IMG/VR virus record: IMGVR_UViG_3300011253_000793
Location: 1-31,282 of that record
From: a virus
Direction: 5' to 3' (one strand)
Length of the DNA stretch: 31,282 nt
Made by a program: the position numbers and the translations under genes. The number at the start of each line of letters is the position of its first letter. Positions within the stretch are counted from its first letter, which is position 1. Under the pieces are notes generated by a model, which worked only from the letters and a program-made list of their open reading frames with translations, made no database searches and was not told the DNA's origin. Positions 15,301-23,785 of this stretch are shown here, one piece after another.

Positions 15301-18300
15301 GCTTGCATCTGCCATTCTCGTTCCGTTCACCCAATAACCAAACGGCGCGTCTACACCAGTGTCATCGTAGATCTTGAAATGCACCTTGTTGGTATCTTCT
15401 GGCTCGTAGAAATGCAGTTCTTCGCCAACAAGTTTGATCGCCATATCAACAGCAGGGTCGGTGGCAGTGCTGCTGTTGAAGTTTACTGATGGCGATGAAG
15501 TGGTTGTACTCGTTAGTGTTATGTCACCCGCGCTTGTTATTGCGTCAGTGGATATGCTTGCTGCGTTAATGTTTTGGCTAGAATCAATAACCGAGATGCC
15601 GCTTAGTTCAAAGCTAGCTCCAGATATAGCGCCTGTGAAAGTCCCCGAAGTACCTGATAACGCTCCTGTCAGCGTGCCGCCAGATAGAGGTAAATAGTTG
15701 GCAGATTGATCTGTAATAACTCCAGATGAATTAACAGAAAATCCATCCCCGTCAGTCCCAAATTGCAGCGTTCTGTTGCCGGTTATGTCTGGCTCATAAT
15801 CTGTATCCGGCGATGATCCCGCAACGAAGCTCAATTGAACTCTAAAAAGATATGAGCCAGGAGCAAAGGCTGCTGATTCTATAAAGTGTATATTATTGAT
15901 ATCGTCTATTGCGTGAACATCCCGCCGATAACCAGTCCTCCCATTCCCATCAACAGCAGCCGTCAAAACTCCAAACTTTGACGCATCGGATGGGGAGGTT
16001 GCAGCCGTTCTAGTTAATGCGACTGCCGTTCCAAACGTAGACCATGAGCTGCCGCTGTTGGTTGAATATTGGATTGTTGCGGTGATGCTGGCGGGATATT
16101 TGGCAGTTGTATAATTGCCCGCATACTTTTTGGCCGCAGGCAGCGCAAGTATTGCTTCTAGCGTTAAGGTCTGGCTATTAGTTAAAATCACCGAGACTGT
16201 ATTGGTCTGGCTTGTCAGTTCAACGGCTGGCCCTGCAACAATAGCACCTGTGTCTTGGCTCAAACTTGCTAGTCCGATTCCGACGAGACCATCTCTAGCC
16301 GAGTCAAAAATAACAGCAGACAAATCATTCGGCCTTGTAACGACCAAACGTGTAGCGGTGACAGTCCCAGAAGAATCTACTTTAAATGGCGAGAGGGCTG
16401 GGCTTAAACCTCCAGCATAAATCCTGTAGTCAGGGTCGCCGCCATCCATCGTTGCAGATGCAGCACCAGATCCAGCGATAAACTTTGAATCAGTGCTAAC
16501 GTCACCCGTGAATGCCCCAGCGGATGCGTTTACGGTGCCGGTAACAGCCAGGTTGGTGCCATCAAAAGTCAGTGCCTCAGTGCTGGAATTGCCGATGCTG
16601 AATTTATAAGCGTTTGTATCATATCCAAGGAAAAAACCTGTGCCGCTGTTATAGGCACTTTGACCGCCCTTGATAGATCCGCCCTGGTTCATGGTAATAC
16701 CGCCCTGGGTGACGGTCGTTCCGGCTTCTAGGCCGCTAGTTGCTACTGTTTGGCCTGTCGTTGTGTTTGCAACGCCAAGATTGATTGAGATCTCATCGCT
16801 GTTGTTGATATCAATCCCGATAGTAGGATTGGCAACATCAACCCATTCAACAGCACCTACAGTCGCGAAAACGGTGGTATTGGGATCATTGGGCGGTTCT
16901 AGGCCGGACCTTGATGCGTCATCGGTGCCGATATTCTTAACAGCGCGCACCCAGTAGTACCTTAGATTGCCTGGCACGATAGTTTCCCAGGCTTTGCCGG
17001 TCCCACTGCCTGCTCCGGTGGCTGTAAAAACTACGCCAGCAGATATCGGCGCGGTTGCTCCAATCGCAACCCAATTTGTATTTCCCACATCTCTGATGGT
17101 GTAGCTATCGCCAATATTGAAAAGACCGGCGGAGAATAATAAGGTCTTATTCGACGCATCGTGAACAAATTGGGTTCCGTCAGTCTCGCCAATTTTAATC
17201 GCCGATGAGAAATTTGCATTTTTTGATGCGTAAACGTAGACAGTGCCAAAGTCGCTAGGCTTGCCAGGATTAACCCAAGAAAGCTCTATGTTTTTAAGTC
17301 CCGCCGTTGCGGTCAATCCTGATGGGCTTGGCACACCGCGAAAGCCATCAGAAATGGAGCCATCTGAGGTGATCTGTGAATAGGCAGCAGGCAAGGGGTC
17401 GCCGTAGCTTAACGATGAATCTTCGCGCAGCGTTAGATTGACGCCGCCCTCATCGGAGAACGTCCAGCCGATACATTCAAAAACCTTTTGATTCCAGCTC
17501 AGTTCCTCGACCGTAACCCGGACTCGATCGCCTGCCGTAATCCTGAGCGCCGACAGGTTTGCCGGAAACGAGATTATTTTTTGCTGATCTGATAGCTGAA
17601 TCAGTTTGTTAGCAATCCGCTGCGCCTGGTAGCTGTCGGAGACCATTGGCAATTGAATTTCTTTCTCAAGCACCTCGCCGTTGTCGCGTGTCACCGCGTC
17701 AAGGAGTTGCACCTTTGGAAATTCCGTAGATTTATTGTTTGCGGCTGCGTCGACAAAAATGCCGCGAATGGTGTTGAACCGATCTGAGCGTTCGAGGCTA
17801 GTTTTGATCTGGATCGCGCCAATCAAATCGTCTTCGGTCAGATCTTCGGTTGCCTCTTCGTAAATTCCAGCCTTGACGATGTATTTACCGTTCGAGTAAA
17901 TCAGCCGACCGTTCATCGCCGACAGCAGTTTATTTATATTCTTCTGATGGCTATCAGTCCCGAACAAAACGCCGTTCGCGGTAAATCGCTTTTGCGTTGC
18001 GTTGTTCGGTACGTCAACGTCAACATCGCAGCCATTTGCCGCCGTGATAACCGCCGCCCAATCAATCTTGGCGGCAGCGATACCCATGCCGAGGGTCTGA
18101 TCGATCAAGTAGTCGGTGACGCACAAAGCGGGATTGGTTGAGTAGGCGACATAGGCGGCGTTTGTGGGGCTTGCGCCAGCAGTGCCGCCAGCAGTGACCT
18201 CAAGGCGCGGATCATAGACCTGCTTACCTTGCACCAGGGCTTTAACATTTCCAGGGCTGTATTTTTCCCAAACCTCGGCAGAGTCCTCATCAAGCGTCCA

Positions 18301-18903
18301 TTTCATCGCGAGATAAGCGATGCCTTCGCCTCGATGGTCTGAGGTGTATAAAGCAAACTTGTTGGTCAGCATTGGGTCTGATGCCTGTGAGGCCGCGCCC
18401 AAGTGCTTGTTGATCACGCAAATGGTGTTCGAGTCGATCGGCCCGAACGTGCCGCCGGTCACATCTCCGGCAGTGTTACTGCCGTTATTAAGACCCGCAG
18501 CGATCTGCGCGTTTGTGATGATCTCGTCGTCGAAATGGATGTCGGTGATGGCGTTGACTTCATGACCGGCAAGCACAATAGTCTGATAAAGGTCAGCGTT
18601 ATTAGCCCCAGCCAAAGCGATATAACTGATCGGACCTGATACAAGCGCCTCGCCATATATTATTTTTTGAGGTGCAACGGTGGTTTTCGCAGTTGACTGT
18701 CGACTTACATCTGAATCAACCTGGGGCATTTCCATTTCGAAAAGAGACATGGCCTTTTTGGCAACGACAGAGCCGCCAACAATTACCGCCGCGCCAATAT
18801 ATAAAGCGGTACTGTATGCAATACTTCCACCAACAAGCGCTGCCGCCGTGTAACCGACCGTCGCCAATGCTGTTTGAGCAAATATTATTATTGCTTGCGG
18901 CAT
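12340..18903 (-). CDS. Central tail-tip protein fused to fibre, with S74 chaperone
   Basis: This 2187-residue protein takes up a fifth of the genome. The first 500 residues resemble lambda gpJ/tip attachment proteins (hydrophobic N-terminus, then IIYGEALVSGPISYIAL and a long beta region). Residues about 525-700 form a fibronectin-III-like domain, interrupted by the FTATGAGSGTG module common in marine phage fibres. A long shaft of SGGTLTGAL-type repeats follows, with a paralogous HTGI...YGG...MSIG module at about 1580, 1690 and 1820. The end (from about 2060) is an S74 intramolecular chaperone with SDMRLK; Ser2071 and Lys2076 are the expected self-cleavage dyad, followed by VGLSAQQIQAVLPEAV and a trimer coiled coil. 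The ATG at 18903 follows AGGGTGG; an in-frame ATG at 18966 lies inside the upstream gene. Confidence 0.9.
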   Translation of the reverse strand: MPQAIIIFAQTALATVGYTAAALVGGSIAYSTALYIGAAVIVGGSVVAKKAMSLFEMEMPQVDSDVSRQSTAKTTVAPQKIIYGEALVSGPISYIALAGANNADLYQTIVLAGHEVNAITDIHFDDEIITNAQIAAGLNNGSNTAGDVTGGTFGPIDSNTICVINKHLGAASQASDPMLTNKFALYTSDHRGEGIAYLAMKWTLDEDSAEVWEKYSPGNVKALVQGKQVYDPRLEVTAGGTAGASPTNAAYVAYSTNPALCVTDYLIDQTLGMGIAAAKIDWAAVITAANGCDVDVDVPNNATQKRFTANGVLFGTDSHQKNINKLLSAMNGRLIYSNGKYIVKAGIYEEATEDLTEDDLIGAIQIKTSLERSDRFNTIRGIFVDAAANNKSTEFPKVQLLDAVTRDNGEVLEKEIQLPMVSDSYQAQRIANKLIQLSDQQKIISFPANLSALRITAGDRVRVTVEELSWNQKVFECIGWTFSDEGGVNLTLREDSSLSYGDPLPAAYSQITSDGSISDGFRGVPSPSGLTATAGLKNIELSWVNPGKPSDFGTVYVYASKNANFSSAIKIGETDGTQFVHDASNKTLLFSAGLFNIGDSYTIRDVGNTNWVAIGATAPISAGVVFTATGAGSGTGKAWETIVPGNLRYYWVRAVKNIGTDDASRSGLEPPNDPNTTVFATVGAVEWVDVANPTIGIDINNSDEISINLGVANTTTGQTVATSGLEAGTTVTQGGITMNQGGSIKGGQSAYNSGTGFFLGYDTNAYKFSIGNSSTEALTFDGTNLAVTGTVNASAGAFTGDVSTDSKFIAGSGAASATMDGGDPDYRIYAGGLSPALSPFKVDSSGTVTATRLVVTRPNDLSAVIFDSARDGLVGIGLASLSQDTGAIVAGPAVELTSQTNTVSVILTNSQTLTLEAILALPAAKKYAGNYTTAKYPASITATIQYSTNSGSSWSTFGTAVALTRTAATSPSDASKFGVLTAAVDGNGRTGYRRDVHAIDDINNIHFIESAAFAPGSYLFRVQLSFVAGSSPDTDYEPDITGNRTLQFGTDGDGFSVNSSGVITDQSANYLPLSGGTLTGALSGTSGTFTGAISGASFELSGISVIDSSQNINAASISTDAITSAGDITLTSTTTSSPSVNFNSSTATDPAVDMAIKLVGEELHFYEPEDTNKVHFKIYDDTGVDAPFGYWVNGTRMADASRNLTVGTISSGAITASGDINIASTVSELRINRSGIRTRKIVLYDSALGNDFQFYGFGVESASFINSVYTTSDTFYWYAGVNSTTRQLAGSLSGTGDATFAGTISSGAITSSGVVTATGGALTGNLDIKKTGADTIVDIRGNSSYDPVLNLRSDQGPITSEGFQIWYDNNVGDAHIATTYADDIAAIRFHTRTGADKSETNERFAILGNGLVNIVSGNLAMGGSAVITNDRSLFPTSIEVSGSYSGGSGDYTNITNAQLKIGSAGSADFWRIPHFSTHASVSGVYNYQTGKDVYWGEPADTGNYYFRGRDLVIEDGVLKIGTATVIDASNNLTTVAGTFSGNVILGGTAASTPYNNAGTKLTFGGGSDFANYSIGTSMEDVGGNYSKLDLRWHTGIRMGAQGVYGGIRFYNNEDFTTKLMSIGEGSAVTDVKVYNDLITGGSIFPPAMGIGLNAYPASIGHTAASNEGIFWHVNADYGIYRTAGTWVHPTYQQLRISFDTGIELDGGTAYGKSGVNLIAGNFKVGGLVTIDASRNISGNTLTAGDAFRSDRSEDASGTFLFRKGATTGVTRHLNLADTETDPAAVTDAQNPSGISWGQRTDNNGYYLIGLKGAYNNGYGTHSRLRLGWHTGIEIGANPTYGGTRFFSDSPFISTTEIMSIGKSDSNVRITNNLYVTGTISASGGTSTNWNSAYTYSTVGHLPLAGGTLTGTLNVTSGSAYFVGVDIGSASQTTYSLLRLNSNNGNFQAWKAGTGYTSWGGASAMNIYTSAGNLCFHPAGEENVVKMTPTGIECSKILKANAGLSQDGHTLINGSDTWYRTSGNEGIYFSSHAGGVHMTDTTWVRTYNNKRLYVGGGSAEIATSGNVTAYYSDMRLKTKTADIDNALEKVNSLSGFKYVENDLAKELGYSNDKQQVGLSAQQIQAVLPEAVSLAPIDMDTDEQTGEITSKSGENYLTVDYAKLVPLLVEAIKELTQEVETLKTKLKEK

Positions 18904-19280
18904 AAATTCCACCCTGAATGTATATGATTCCTCGGAATTCTTGCCAAGCCTTTCTTGACTAGGCACACCGCGACAGATCCGAGCTTGATGCCCATCAGTT
19001 GCCCCTGCGGCGCTTTAACGATGACCGGCGAGCCATCGGCAAGGGATTCAAAATCACGCGTAGGAACGCCCAGAACGCTCGCAGCGGTGCGCTCTAAGTC
19101 GCCGAATCCGTCTATGATTTGCTCGGCTGCTTGCTCTGACTCATAGGCGAAATCGCGCAGGTAATCAATGCCGGTCAGCTCGCGCACGATGAACCCAGCA
19201 AACTGGCAGCAGTCGACAGATCCATAGTTAAACTCTGACTTTTCCCACTTGTTCAGCGCCTGATGGATTTGCAAAATCAT
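18888..19280 (-). CDS. Tail-tip NlpC/P60-like protein (DUF6950 type)
   Basis: This 130-residue protein begins with a short helix, then YGSVDCCQFAGF with Cys24/Cys25 as candidate nucleophile and LTGIDYLRDFAY, the signature of small NlpC/P60-like phage tip proteins (DUF6950). These sit between DUF2163 and the central tip protein in GTA-like tail modules and are thought to open peptidoglycan during DNA entry. The catalytic His is not obvious, although the last strand ends RIPRNHIHSGWNLC. The ATG overlaps the upstream stop (TGATG), and it overlaps the giant tip gene by 16 bases. Confidence 0.75.
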   Translation of the reverse strand: MILQIHQALNKWEKSEFNYGSVDCCQFAGFIVRELTGIDYLRDFAYESEQAAEQIIDGFGDLERTAASVLGVPTRDFESLADGSPVIVKAPQGQLMGIKLGSVAVCLVKKGLARIPRNHIHSGWNLCRKQ

Positions 19281-19912
19281 CAAAATAACCTGATGTTTTT
19301 ATAATCATCTGGGTCAATAACCGGCGCGCCCAAGTTGCTGCCGCCTGGCGTCCTAGATCCCCAATTGATTTTCGCGCCTTCGATACGGTGCAAGAAATTG
19401 AAAAACAAATCGCCGGTTGATCGCTCCTGCTGCGCGGTGTTCGTGTACATCAGGTTTAAGGATTTGTTAAAGCGTGATAGTTCCGACTCTGCGACCAATT
19501 GGATCGCGTCGCCGCCATCAGCGCCGACCGTCATGTTCATCTGATCCATGAAGCCGCCCCAAATCTGGGTGGGGGTATCGATTAAAACATCGTCCGTATC
19601 CAAAACGCCCAGGTAAACGGTCACGCCGTGTAGGTAGTAATCCTCAGTCAAAGCCGCGCCGCTGATCGTTGCGTCGAGGCCGGAGAGCGTCAAAGTGATC
19701 GCGTAAGGGCTAACGTCGAGCCCTTCCTCGACCTGGCTGATGCTGCCGAGATCGCCAACGCCAAGCCAATCGTGACCGCCCCAGGTATAACTACCGAGCG
19801 AGTTGTGCAAGTAAACAGTGCCGCTGGGAAATTCCAGCTTGGCAAATGTAACGATCGCAACATTCTGCTGGGCAAGGGCGGTTGCAACATCATCCGGAAA
19901 GCCGCGGCTCAT
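19280..19912 (-). CDS. DUF2163-like tail-tip protein
   Basis: This 210-residue beta-rich protein shows the DUF2163/BR0599 pattern: an N-terminal VTFAKLEFPSGTVYLHN, SYTWGGHDWLGVGDL (about 41-55), a central ITLTLSGLD and a WGGFMD strand near 117-122. A SELSRF segment precedes the C-terminus. These proteins form part of the tail-tip hub around the central fibre. The gene order (distal tail, DUF2163, NlpC-like, tip) is the usual one. The ATG overlaps the upstream stop by 4 bases. Confidence 0.8.
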   Translation of the reverse strand: MSRGFPDDVATALAQQNVAIVTFAKLEFPSGTVYLHNSLGSYTWGGHDWLGVGDLGSISQVEEGLDVSPYAITLTLSGLDATISGAALTEDYYLHGVTVYLGVLDTDDVLIDTPTQIWGGFMDQMNMTVGADGGDAIQLVAESELSRFNKSLNLMYTNTAQQERSTGDLFFNFLHRIEGAKINWGSRTPGGSNLGAPVIDPDDYKNIRLF

Positions 19913-20565
19913 GCGAGCACATCCTCGACGGCTTCAATAGTAAAGTTTGAAACGATACCTGGCTGCGTGTCCCAGCTTGCCGAGCTTGTAAGCATGAAAA
20001 CGCCAAAGACCGGTTGCAAATAGTCGATGGGCTGATTGTCAATTGTTGGCTTTCTGATTGGTGGGGCGACCGGAATTCCGCCAGTTGTTGTTGTGGTGCC
20101 GTCGCTGTTGGGTTTGTCAAATTCCAAAGTTCCGTTTGATCTTGAGTCAACGTCTTCTGTCACCATGTGAAGTTCGTTATTAAATGCAATGTAGTCGCCT
20201 GGCCTTAAATATCCTGTCTGCGACGCGGTGGCCCCGTCCGCAAGCAAGATCGATCCAGTCTGACCAGCCCCCTTAATCAAAAGCGTATCCGCCGGATTAG
20301 AAGGCGCGACGCCTCGCTTTGTGGCCGCGTGATCGTAAAGATAAAACCGATGCGTTTGCCCATTGAGCTTTGTTAAAAATGCCTGCATTTCTGCGCGATC
20401 ATTTCCAGAAAGGTTGTTGAATTGCAGCGAGGCTTTCCAAAGCGACCCTTTGCGCTGCACCGTTTGCACCGCGTTGGTCAAAGGGCTTTGGAAAGTCCTT
20501 GTATTGGTTATCAGCTCAAACGTGCTTGATGACGGGGTTATCGATGGTGTTAAAAATACTGTCAT
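19909..20565 (-). CDS. Distal tail-like protein
   Basis: This 218-residue protein is beta-rich and follows tape measure as the first tail-tip gene. The segment RTFQSPLTNAVQTVQRKGSL followed by WKASLQFNNLSGNDRAEM is a pattern of phage distal-tail/baseplate hub proteins: a strand, RxGxxW, then a short helix. FLTKLNGQTHRFYLYDHAATKRG is the next conserved piece. It likely links the tail tube to the tip complex. The ATG overlaps the tape-measure stop. Confidence is moderate because this group is poorly named. Confidence 0.65.
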   Translation of the reverse strand: MTVFLTPSITPSSSTFELITNTRTFQSPLTNAVQTVQRKGSLWKASLQFNNLSGNDRAEMQAFLTKLNGQTHRFYLYDHAATKRGVAPSNPADTLLIKGAGQTGSILLADGATASQTGYLRPGDYIAFNNELHMVTEDVDSRSNGTLEFDKPNSDGTTTTTGGIPVAPPIRKPTIDNQPIDYLQPVFGVFMLTSSASWDTQPGIVSNFTIEAVEDVLA

Positions 20566-22325
20566 GCGAACCGCCTCCGACGCATCAGATCTTGAATTGT
20601 CATGACGGTCTGCTGACTGGTTTGCTGCATGGCTGCGCGGATCTTCATATCGACCGAGGCATCTGCGCCCTTGGCGTCAATATTGTTGACGATGGTTATG
20701 CCGCCCATTTTTTGCCCTTTGGTGTGATCGATCACGGTCTCGTTGGGATGCAACACAGCGGGAAATCCGCCACGTCCATCGATGCCGCCAGATCTTGAGC
20801 CGCTACCAGTAAAGCCGCCGCCCTCAAACGATTGCGCCTTAATTTGAGCGACCTGGCCCAGACCGCTGGCGACTGTAGCCGCTGCCATCACAAAGTTGAG
20901 CGGGGGAGGGTAGCTGCTCATTGCTAGGGTTGCGCCCTGGTAGGTTTGCATAATCGCTTGCGCGATCTGGAAGGCCTTGTTCATTGCGAACAGCTTTTTA
21001 TTGTTTGATGCAATTCCAGAGAATTGGTTGCCTAGTTCGCCAATGACGTGCGCTGTCTGATCCGTTGCAGACTTCATTTCAAATTCTTTTCTTTTCTTTG
21101 CTCCTGCTGCGGCTTGCCCTTGAAAAAAGGTCAGCTTTTCTACTAATTCGCTGCCATTCTTATTCGCATCATCAAGCATGACTTTCGCAGGTGAATTATT
21201 AGCAATTTCTTCAGCCATCCTCCTGGTTGACGCAACGATCTCGTTAAAGGTTGCTTCATAGCCTTCAGACGGCAATGGTTGCTTCATCAGGTCCGAAACA
21301 TTCTGTATGGCTGAACCAATTGATTCCTCTAAATCGGCACCCATTTGAGACATTGCCGCCGAGTCAATCAAAGGGAACCCGAAGGCATACGCTAGCTTGT
21401 TGTATTTTTCCGCGATAGATGTGAAAACTGGATCAATCTTATCGACAACAACCTTTGCAATTTCCAACAATGGAATTTTTAACTGAGCAAACCCAAGTTT
21501 TAAAAAGAAAATGCCATCGGCAAGTGTTCCGAATGCCGATAACAATGCGCCGACAACCCGTTCGCCTATGCTTCCGAAGTCTTCGTTGTCTAAAGCTGCT
21601 TGTCGAAAATTATCAGCTACCGCCATTATTAAGGGGCTAAACGATGTTGCGAGTTGATTTCCCAAACCGGTGAATACACCTTTCGCTCTTTCGACCGCAT
21701 CGTTTGCAAGTTCAATTTTTGCTGCGTCAACGCGATTAACAGAAATCCCAAGGTGCTCTGCTTCTTTTGCAACAGCGGCAAGCTCACTAGCTCCGCCGCC
21801 GAGCATGTTTAAAACTGCCACGCCGCGAGAGCCAAAAAGTTCCGTTGCAATTCTGACTTTATCTGCCTGAAGCTCGACGCCTTGCATGGCGTCGGCGACC
21901 TTGAGCATTTGCTGATCGACCGGCATTTTTTCTAATACGCCAGCACTTAACCCTAATTCAATCAAAGCATCCTTTGCGATGCCGGTGCCATCGGCAGCAT
22001 CAGAGACACCGACAGCGAGATTCTGAAGTGATTTTTCTAAAGTTTTATTCTCAACGCCAGCAAGGCTAGCCGCGTGTTGCAGTCCGGCGAGCGACTGCGT
22101 TGCAATGCCCAGGCGATCTGACACCTTCGCAAGTGCGTCGATGTTTTGCATGCTCATCTTTGTGAGCGCAATACCAGCGGCGACGCCAGCGGTTGCGAAG
22201 GCTGCGCCGATCTTAGCAATCTTTACGGTTGCAGCAGCGGCAGAATTGCCGACTGATTTAAACGCGGCGGCTGTCTTATCCTTTGCTGTCAGTACTGTGT
22301 TATAGGTCGCCGCCACGATCTTCAT
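20562..22325 (-). CDS. Tail tape-measure protein
   Basis: This 587-residue protein has the tape-measure layout: helical N-terminal third with Ala/Gly-rich hydrophobic stretches (AAFATAGVAAGIALTKM), ITDALAKVSDRLGIA-like TP901-type repeat, a central hydrophobic segment, and a C-terminal PAVLHPNETVIDHTKGQ motif typical of tape measures. Its length sets the tail length; at the usual 0.15 nm per residue this predicts a tail near 90 nm, a short siphovirus tail. The start ATG has AAGG very close upstream and overlaps the frameshifted chaperone product by 26 bases. Confidence 0.9.
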   Translation of the reverse strand: MKIVAATYNTVLTAKDKTAAAFKSVGNSAAAATVKIAKIGAAFATAGVAAGIALTKMSMQNIDALAKVSDRLGIATQSLAGLQHAASLAGVENKTLEKSLQNLAVGVSDAADGTGIAKDALIELGLSAGVLEKMPVDQQMLKVADAMQGVELQADKVRIATELFGSRGVAVLNMLGGGASELAAVAKEAEHLGISVNRVDAAKIELANDAVERAKGVFTGLGNQLATSFSPLIMAVADNFRQAALDNEDFGSIGERVVGALLSAFGTLADGIFFLKLGFAQLKIPLLEIAKVVVDKIDPVFTSIAEKYNKLAYAFGFPLIDSAAMSQMGADLEESIGSAIQNVSDLMKQPLPSEGYEATFNEIVASTRRMAEEIANNSPAKVMLDDANKNGSELVEKLTFFQGQAAAGAKKRKEFEMKSATDQTAHVIGELGNQFSGIASNNKKLFAMNKAFQIAQAIMQTYQGATLAMSSYPPPLNFVMAAATVASGLGQVAQIKAQSFEGGGFTGSGSRSGGIDGRGGFPAVLHPNETVIDHTKGQKMGGITIVNNIDAKGADASVDMKIRAAMQQTSQQTVMTIQDLMRRRRFA

Positions 22326-22787
22326 TCCTTAGTTTGAAAAATGCTTGCCATTCAAAAAATTCAATTTCAGAGATGCTTTCAATCTCTGCGACCGTCTTGT
22401 TCAGATGCTCGGCAAGCTCGAACATGAACCACCGCGCGCGGTCGCTTTTTAGTTTCCCTCGATCTCCTCTTGGCTCGGTTGCAGTTCCGCAATCTCACCC
22501 GCGACTCGGATCAGCACATCAGGGTCGATCGATCGGCACATTTCAAAAAGATCAGCTTTTTTAAAACAGGGGTTGCCTTCGCCATCAACCAAGTAATAAA
22601 TCAACGAAAGCGCCAAGCCTTCATCCATTTGGTCGCCGGTCAATTTCTTCTGGATTTCCATCTTCTTTTTTACGCTGATCTGAGGGCGCACGAAAAAAGT
22701 CCCGCCCCATTCTGCGATCGTTAAAGGCTTCGGATCAGCCGACAGAACACCATCGAAATGCGCTTTCGCCGCATCCATAATGCTCAT
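22300..22787 (-). CDS. Tail assembly chaperone, -1 frameshift product (gpGT type)
   Basis: Slippage by -1 on GGGAAAC (22452-22458) would extend the 112-residue upstream protein to a 162-residue fusion. The new frame continues through FEWQAFFKLRNED and stops at 22300, overlapping the tape-measure start. The extended segment has the typical tape-measure-binding composition (aromatic and acidic), as in lambda gpGT. The heptamer fits X XXY YYZ and lies directly before the zero-frame stop. Frameshifting itself was not measured; it is inferred from the signal and from gene order. Confidence 0.85.
22449..22787 (-). CDS. Tail assembly chaperone, unshifted product (gpG type)
   Basis: This 112-residue protein lies between the tail tube and the tape measure, the place of lambda gpG. 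It is mostly helical, with a short beta segment (EWGGTFFVRPQISVKKKME) and an acidic C-terminus (ELQPSQEEIEGN). Its last two sense codons overlap the GGGAAAC slippery heptamer. The unshifted form is made in excess over the shifted one in lambda. The ATG starts directly after the tail-tube stop. Confidence 0.85.
   Translation of the reverse strand: MSIMDAAKAHFDGVLSADPKPLTIAEWGGTFFVRPQISVKKKMEIQKKLTGDQMDEGLALSLIYYLVDGEGNPCFKKADLFEMCRSIDPDVLIRVAGEIAELQPSQEEIEGN
22452..22458 (-). promoter_or_regulatory. Programmed -1 ribosomal frameshift site GGGAAAC
   Basis: The heptamer G GGA AAC is in the correct zero frame and is followed by TAA. Slipping to GGG AAA joins the chaperone to a downstream segment of 50 codons that otherwise has no start. 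Lambda uses GGGAAAG at the same place. Confidence 0.85.
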
Positions 22788-23180
22788 TTAGCTTGCCCCG
22801 GTAGTTAGAACCCCAGTTCCTTGAAAGCTCAAACTGGCCTCCACGTTGCCATCGTGGGATGCCGTTCTGCTGTGGCCTGTAACGATTACCGATCCTGAAT
22901 AGTCAACGTCACTAGCTCCAGCCGTATCATCGGGGGTAAATTTGATTGTTACGACATTTCCAGGCGCTAATGCGACTTGGCCGTCAGTGTCGGTAGGATC
23001 CCAAAAAACATCACAAGATCCTGTCCAGCTCGTGATCGTGGAAACGTGCGTTGCTACCAGCGAACCCATTGTGGTGGTTTCTGCTGTTGCCGCTGATGCC
23101 TCAAGGCTCCATGAGCGCAGATTCGCTACTGCGTTAGATCCAACCTTTACTGTGCCGCCGTTGCCCTTATAAGTTGCCAT
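22788..23180 (-). CDS. Major tail tube protein
   Basis: This 130-residue beta-rich protein is typical of siphovirus tail tubes. GGTVKVGSNAVANLRSWSLEA (8-28) is the usual N-terminal strand pair, then AETTTMGS, a WTGSCDVFWDPTDTD loop and a C-terminal VTGHSRTASHDGNVEASLSFQG. There is no Ig-like C-terminal extension as in lambda gpV. It lies between the small VHP protein and the gpG-type chaperone, as expected. It should be the most abundant tail protein. Confidence 0.85.
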   Translation of the reverse strand: MATYKGNGGTVKVGSNAVANLRSWSLEASAATAETTTMGSLVATHVSTITSWTGSCDVFWDPTDTDGQVALAPGNVVTIKFTPDDTAGASDVDYSGSVIVTGHSRTASHDGNVEASLSFQGTGVLTTGAS

Positions 23181-23328
23181 CGTTTTCGTCCTCTACTTTT
23201 TGAATTTTCTTAGCCGCCTTTTTGGGTGGCACCTCGTTGGCTGGCTTGTAGCCAGAATTCTGCATTGATTCGACCTGGCTTGGATGCACGTCGATCGTTA
23301 CTTTGCCGCTTGGTGATGTCATCAGCAT
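23167..23328 (-). CDS. Small phage protein upstream of the tail tube
   Basis: This 53-residue protein has the short SGKVTIDVHPSQVESMQNSG motif seen in small genes next to tail-tube or head-tail genes in many phages, followed by a Lys-rich tail. GAGG precedes the ATG with a 7-base spacer. Its stop overlaps the tail-tube start by 14 bases. It is under 60 residues and is easily missed. The role is unknown; it may be a tail-assembly cofactor. Confidence 0.75.
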   Translation of the reverse strand: MLMTSPSGKVTIDVHPSQVESMQNSGYKPANEVPPKKAAKKIQKVEDENDGNL

Positions 23329-23338
23329 CTCATTGTCC

Positions 23339-23785
23339 TCACAGCGCCACGTCGGGCGCGTTGTTTGCCGTGCGGTATTGCACGTCGAACGTCATTGTCA
23401 CAATTCCGATCGGCTGATCACCTTCGCCGCTCAGTTGAATATCGGTGCCGGTCAAGAAAATATCTTTTGCCAGGCCGTTGATCTTTGTATCAGCCGCCAA
23501 AGCGGTCTCGACCTCTTTCGAGATCGTGTCAAGCGTGTCGTCTGTGTTCGCCGTGCCTTTCGCATATCCCTCGATCGTCAGTGTTAGCTCTCGCGCCAGT
23601 TCCGGCTGCGCGCCCATCTGGTCCGGCTCGCTTGTCTCGCTGTTCGTAAACACTAAAAGCCCAGGCAAATTGTTAGCGGCGAGCGGGTACACGCGAGACT
23701 GATAGACCTTGCTGCCGGTCGTGGTCAATCCGGTCAACGTGGTCGCCACGCGCTCCCTGATCTGCTGTCGAACATGGTTCGCCAT
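23339..23785 (-). CDS. Tail terminator (gpU-like) protein
   Basis: This 148-residue alpha/beta protein resembles lambda gpU-type tail terminators. It has an N-terminal helix (VRQQIRERVATTLTGLT), then a strand SRVYPLAANNLPGLLVF, a helix-rich middle (DDTLDTISKEVETALAAD) and a final strand IGIVTMTFDVQYRT. It would cap the tail and join it to the head. It directly follows the head-tail joining gene with one-base spacing. The gpZ-like gene that normally sits between these two in lambda is instead at 181-876. Confidence 0.75.
   Translation of the reverse strand: MANHVRQQIRERVATTLTGLTTTGSKVYQSRVYPLAANNLPGLLVFTNSETSEPDQMGAQPELARELTLTIEGYAKGTANTDDTLDTISKEVETALAADTKINGLAKDIFLTGTDIQLSGEGDQPIGIVTMTFDVQYRTANNAPDVAL

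Noticed and set aside
14888-16957. Several open plus-strand frames inside the giant fibre gene
   Set aside because: They have no ribosome sites, their composition mirrors the Ser/Thr/Gly-rich fibre codons, and they lie fully inside a well-supported gene.
18904-18966. Longer start (18966) of the tip protein
   Set aside because: The added 21 residues lie inside the NlpC-like gene and lack a ribosome site, whereas 18903 has AGGGTGG.
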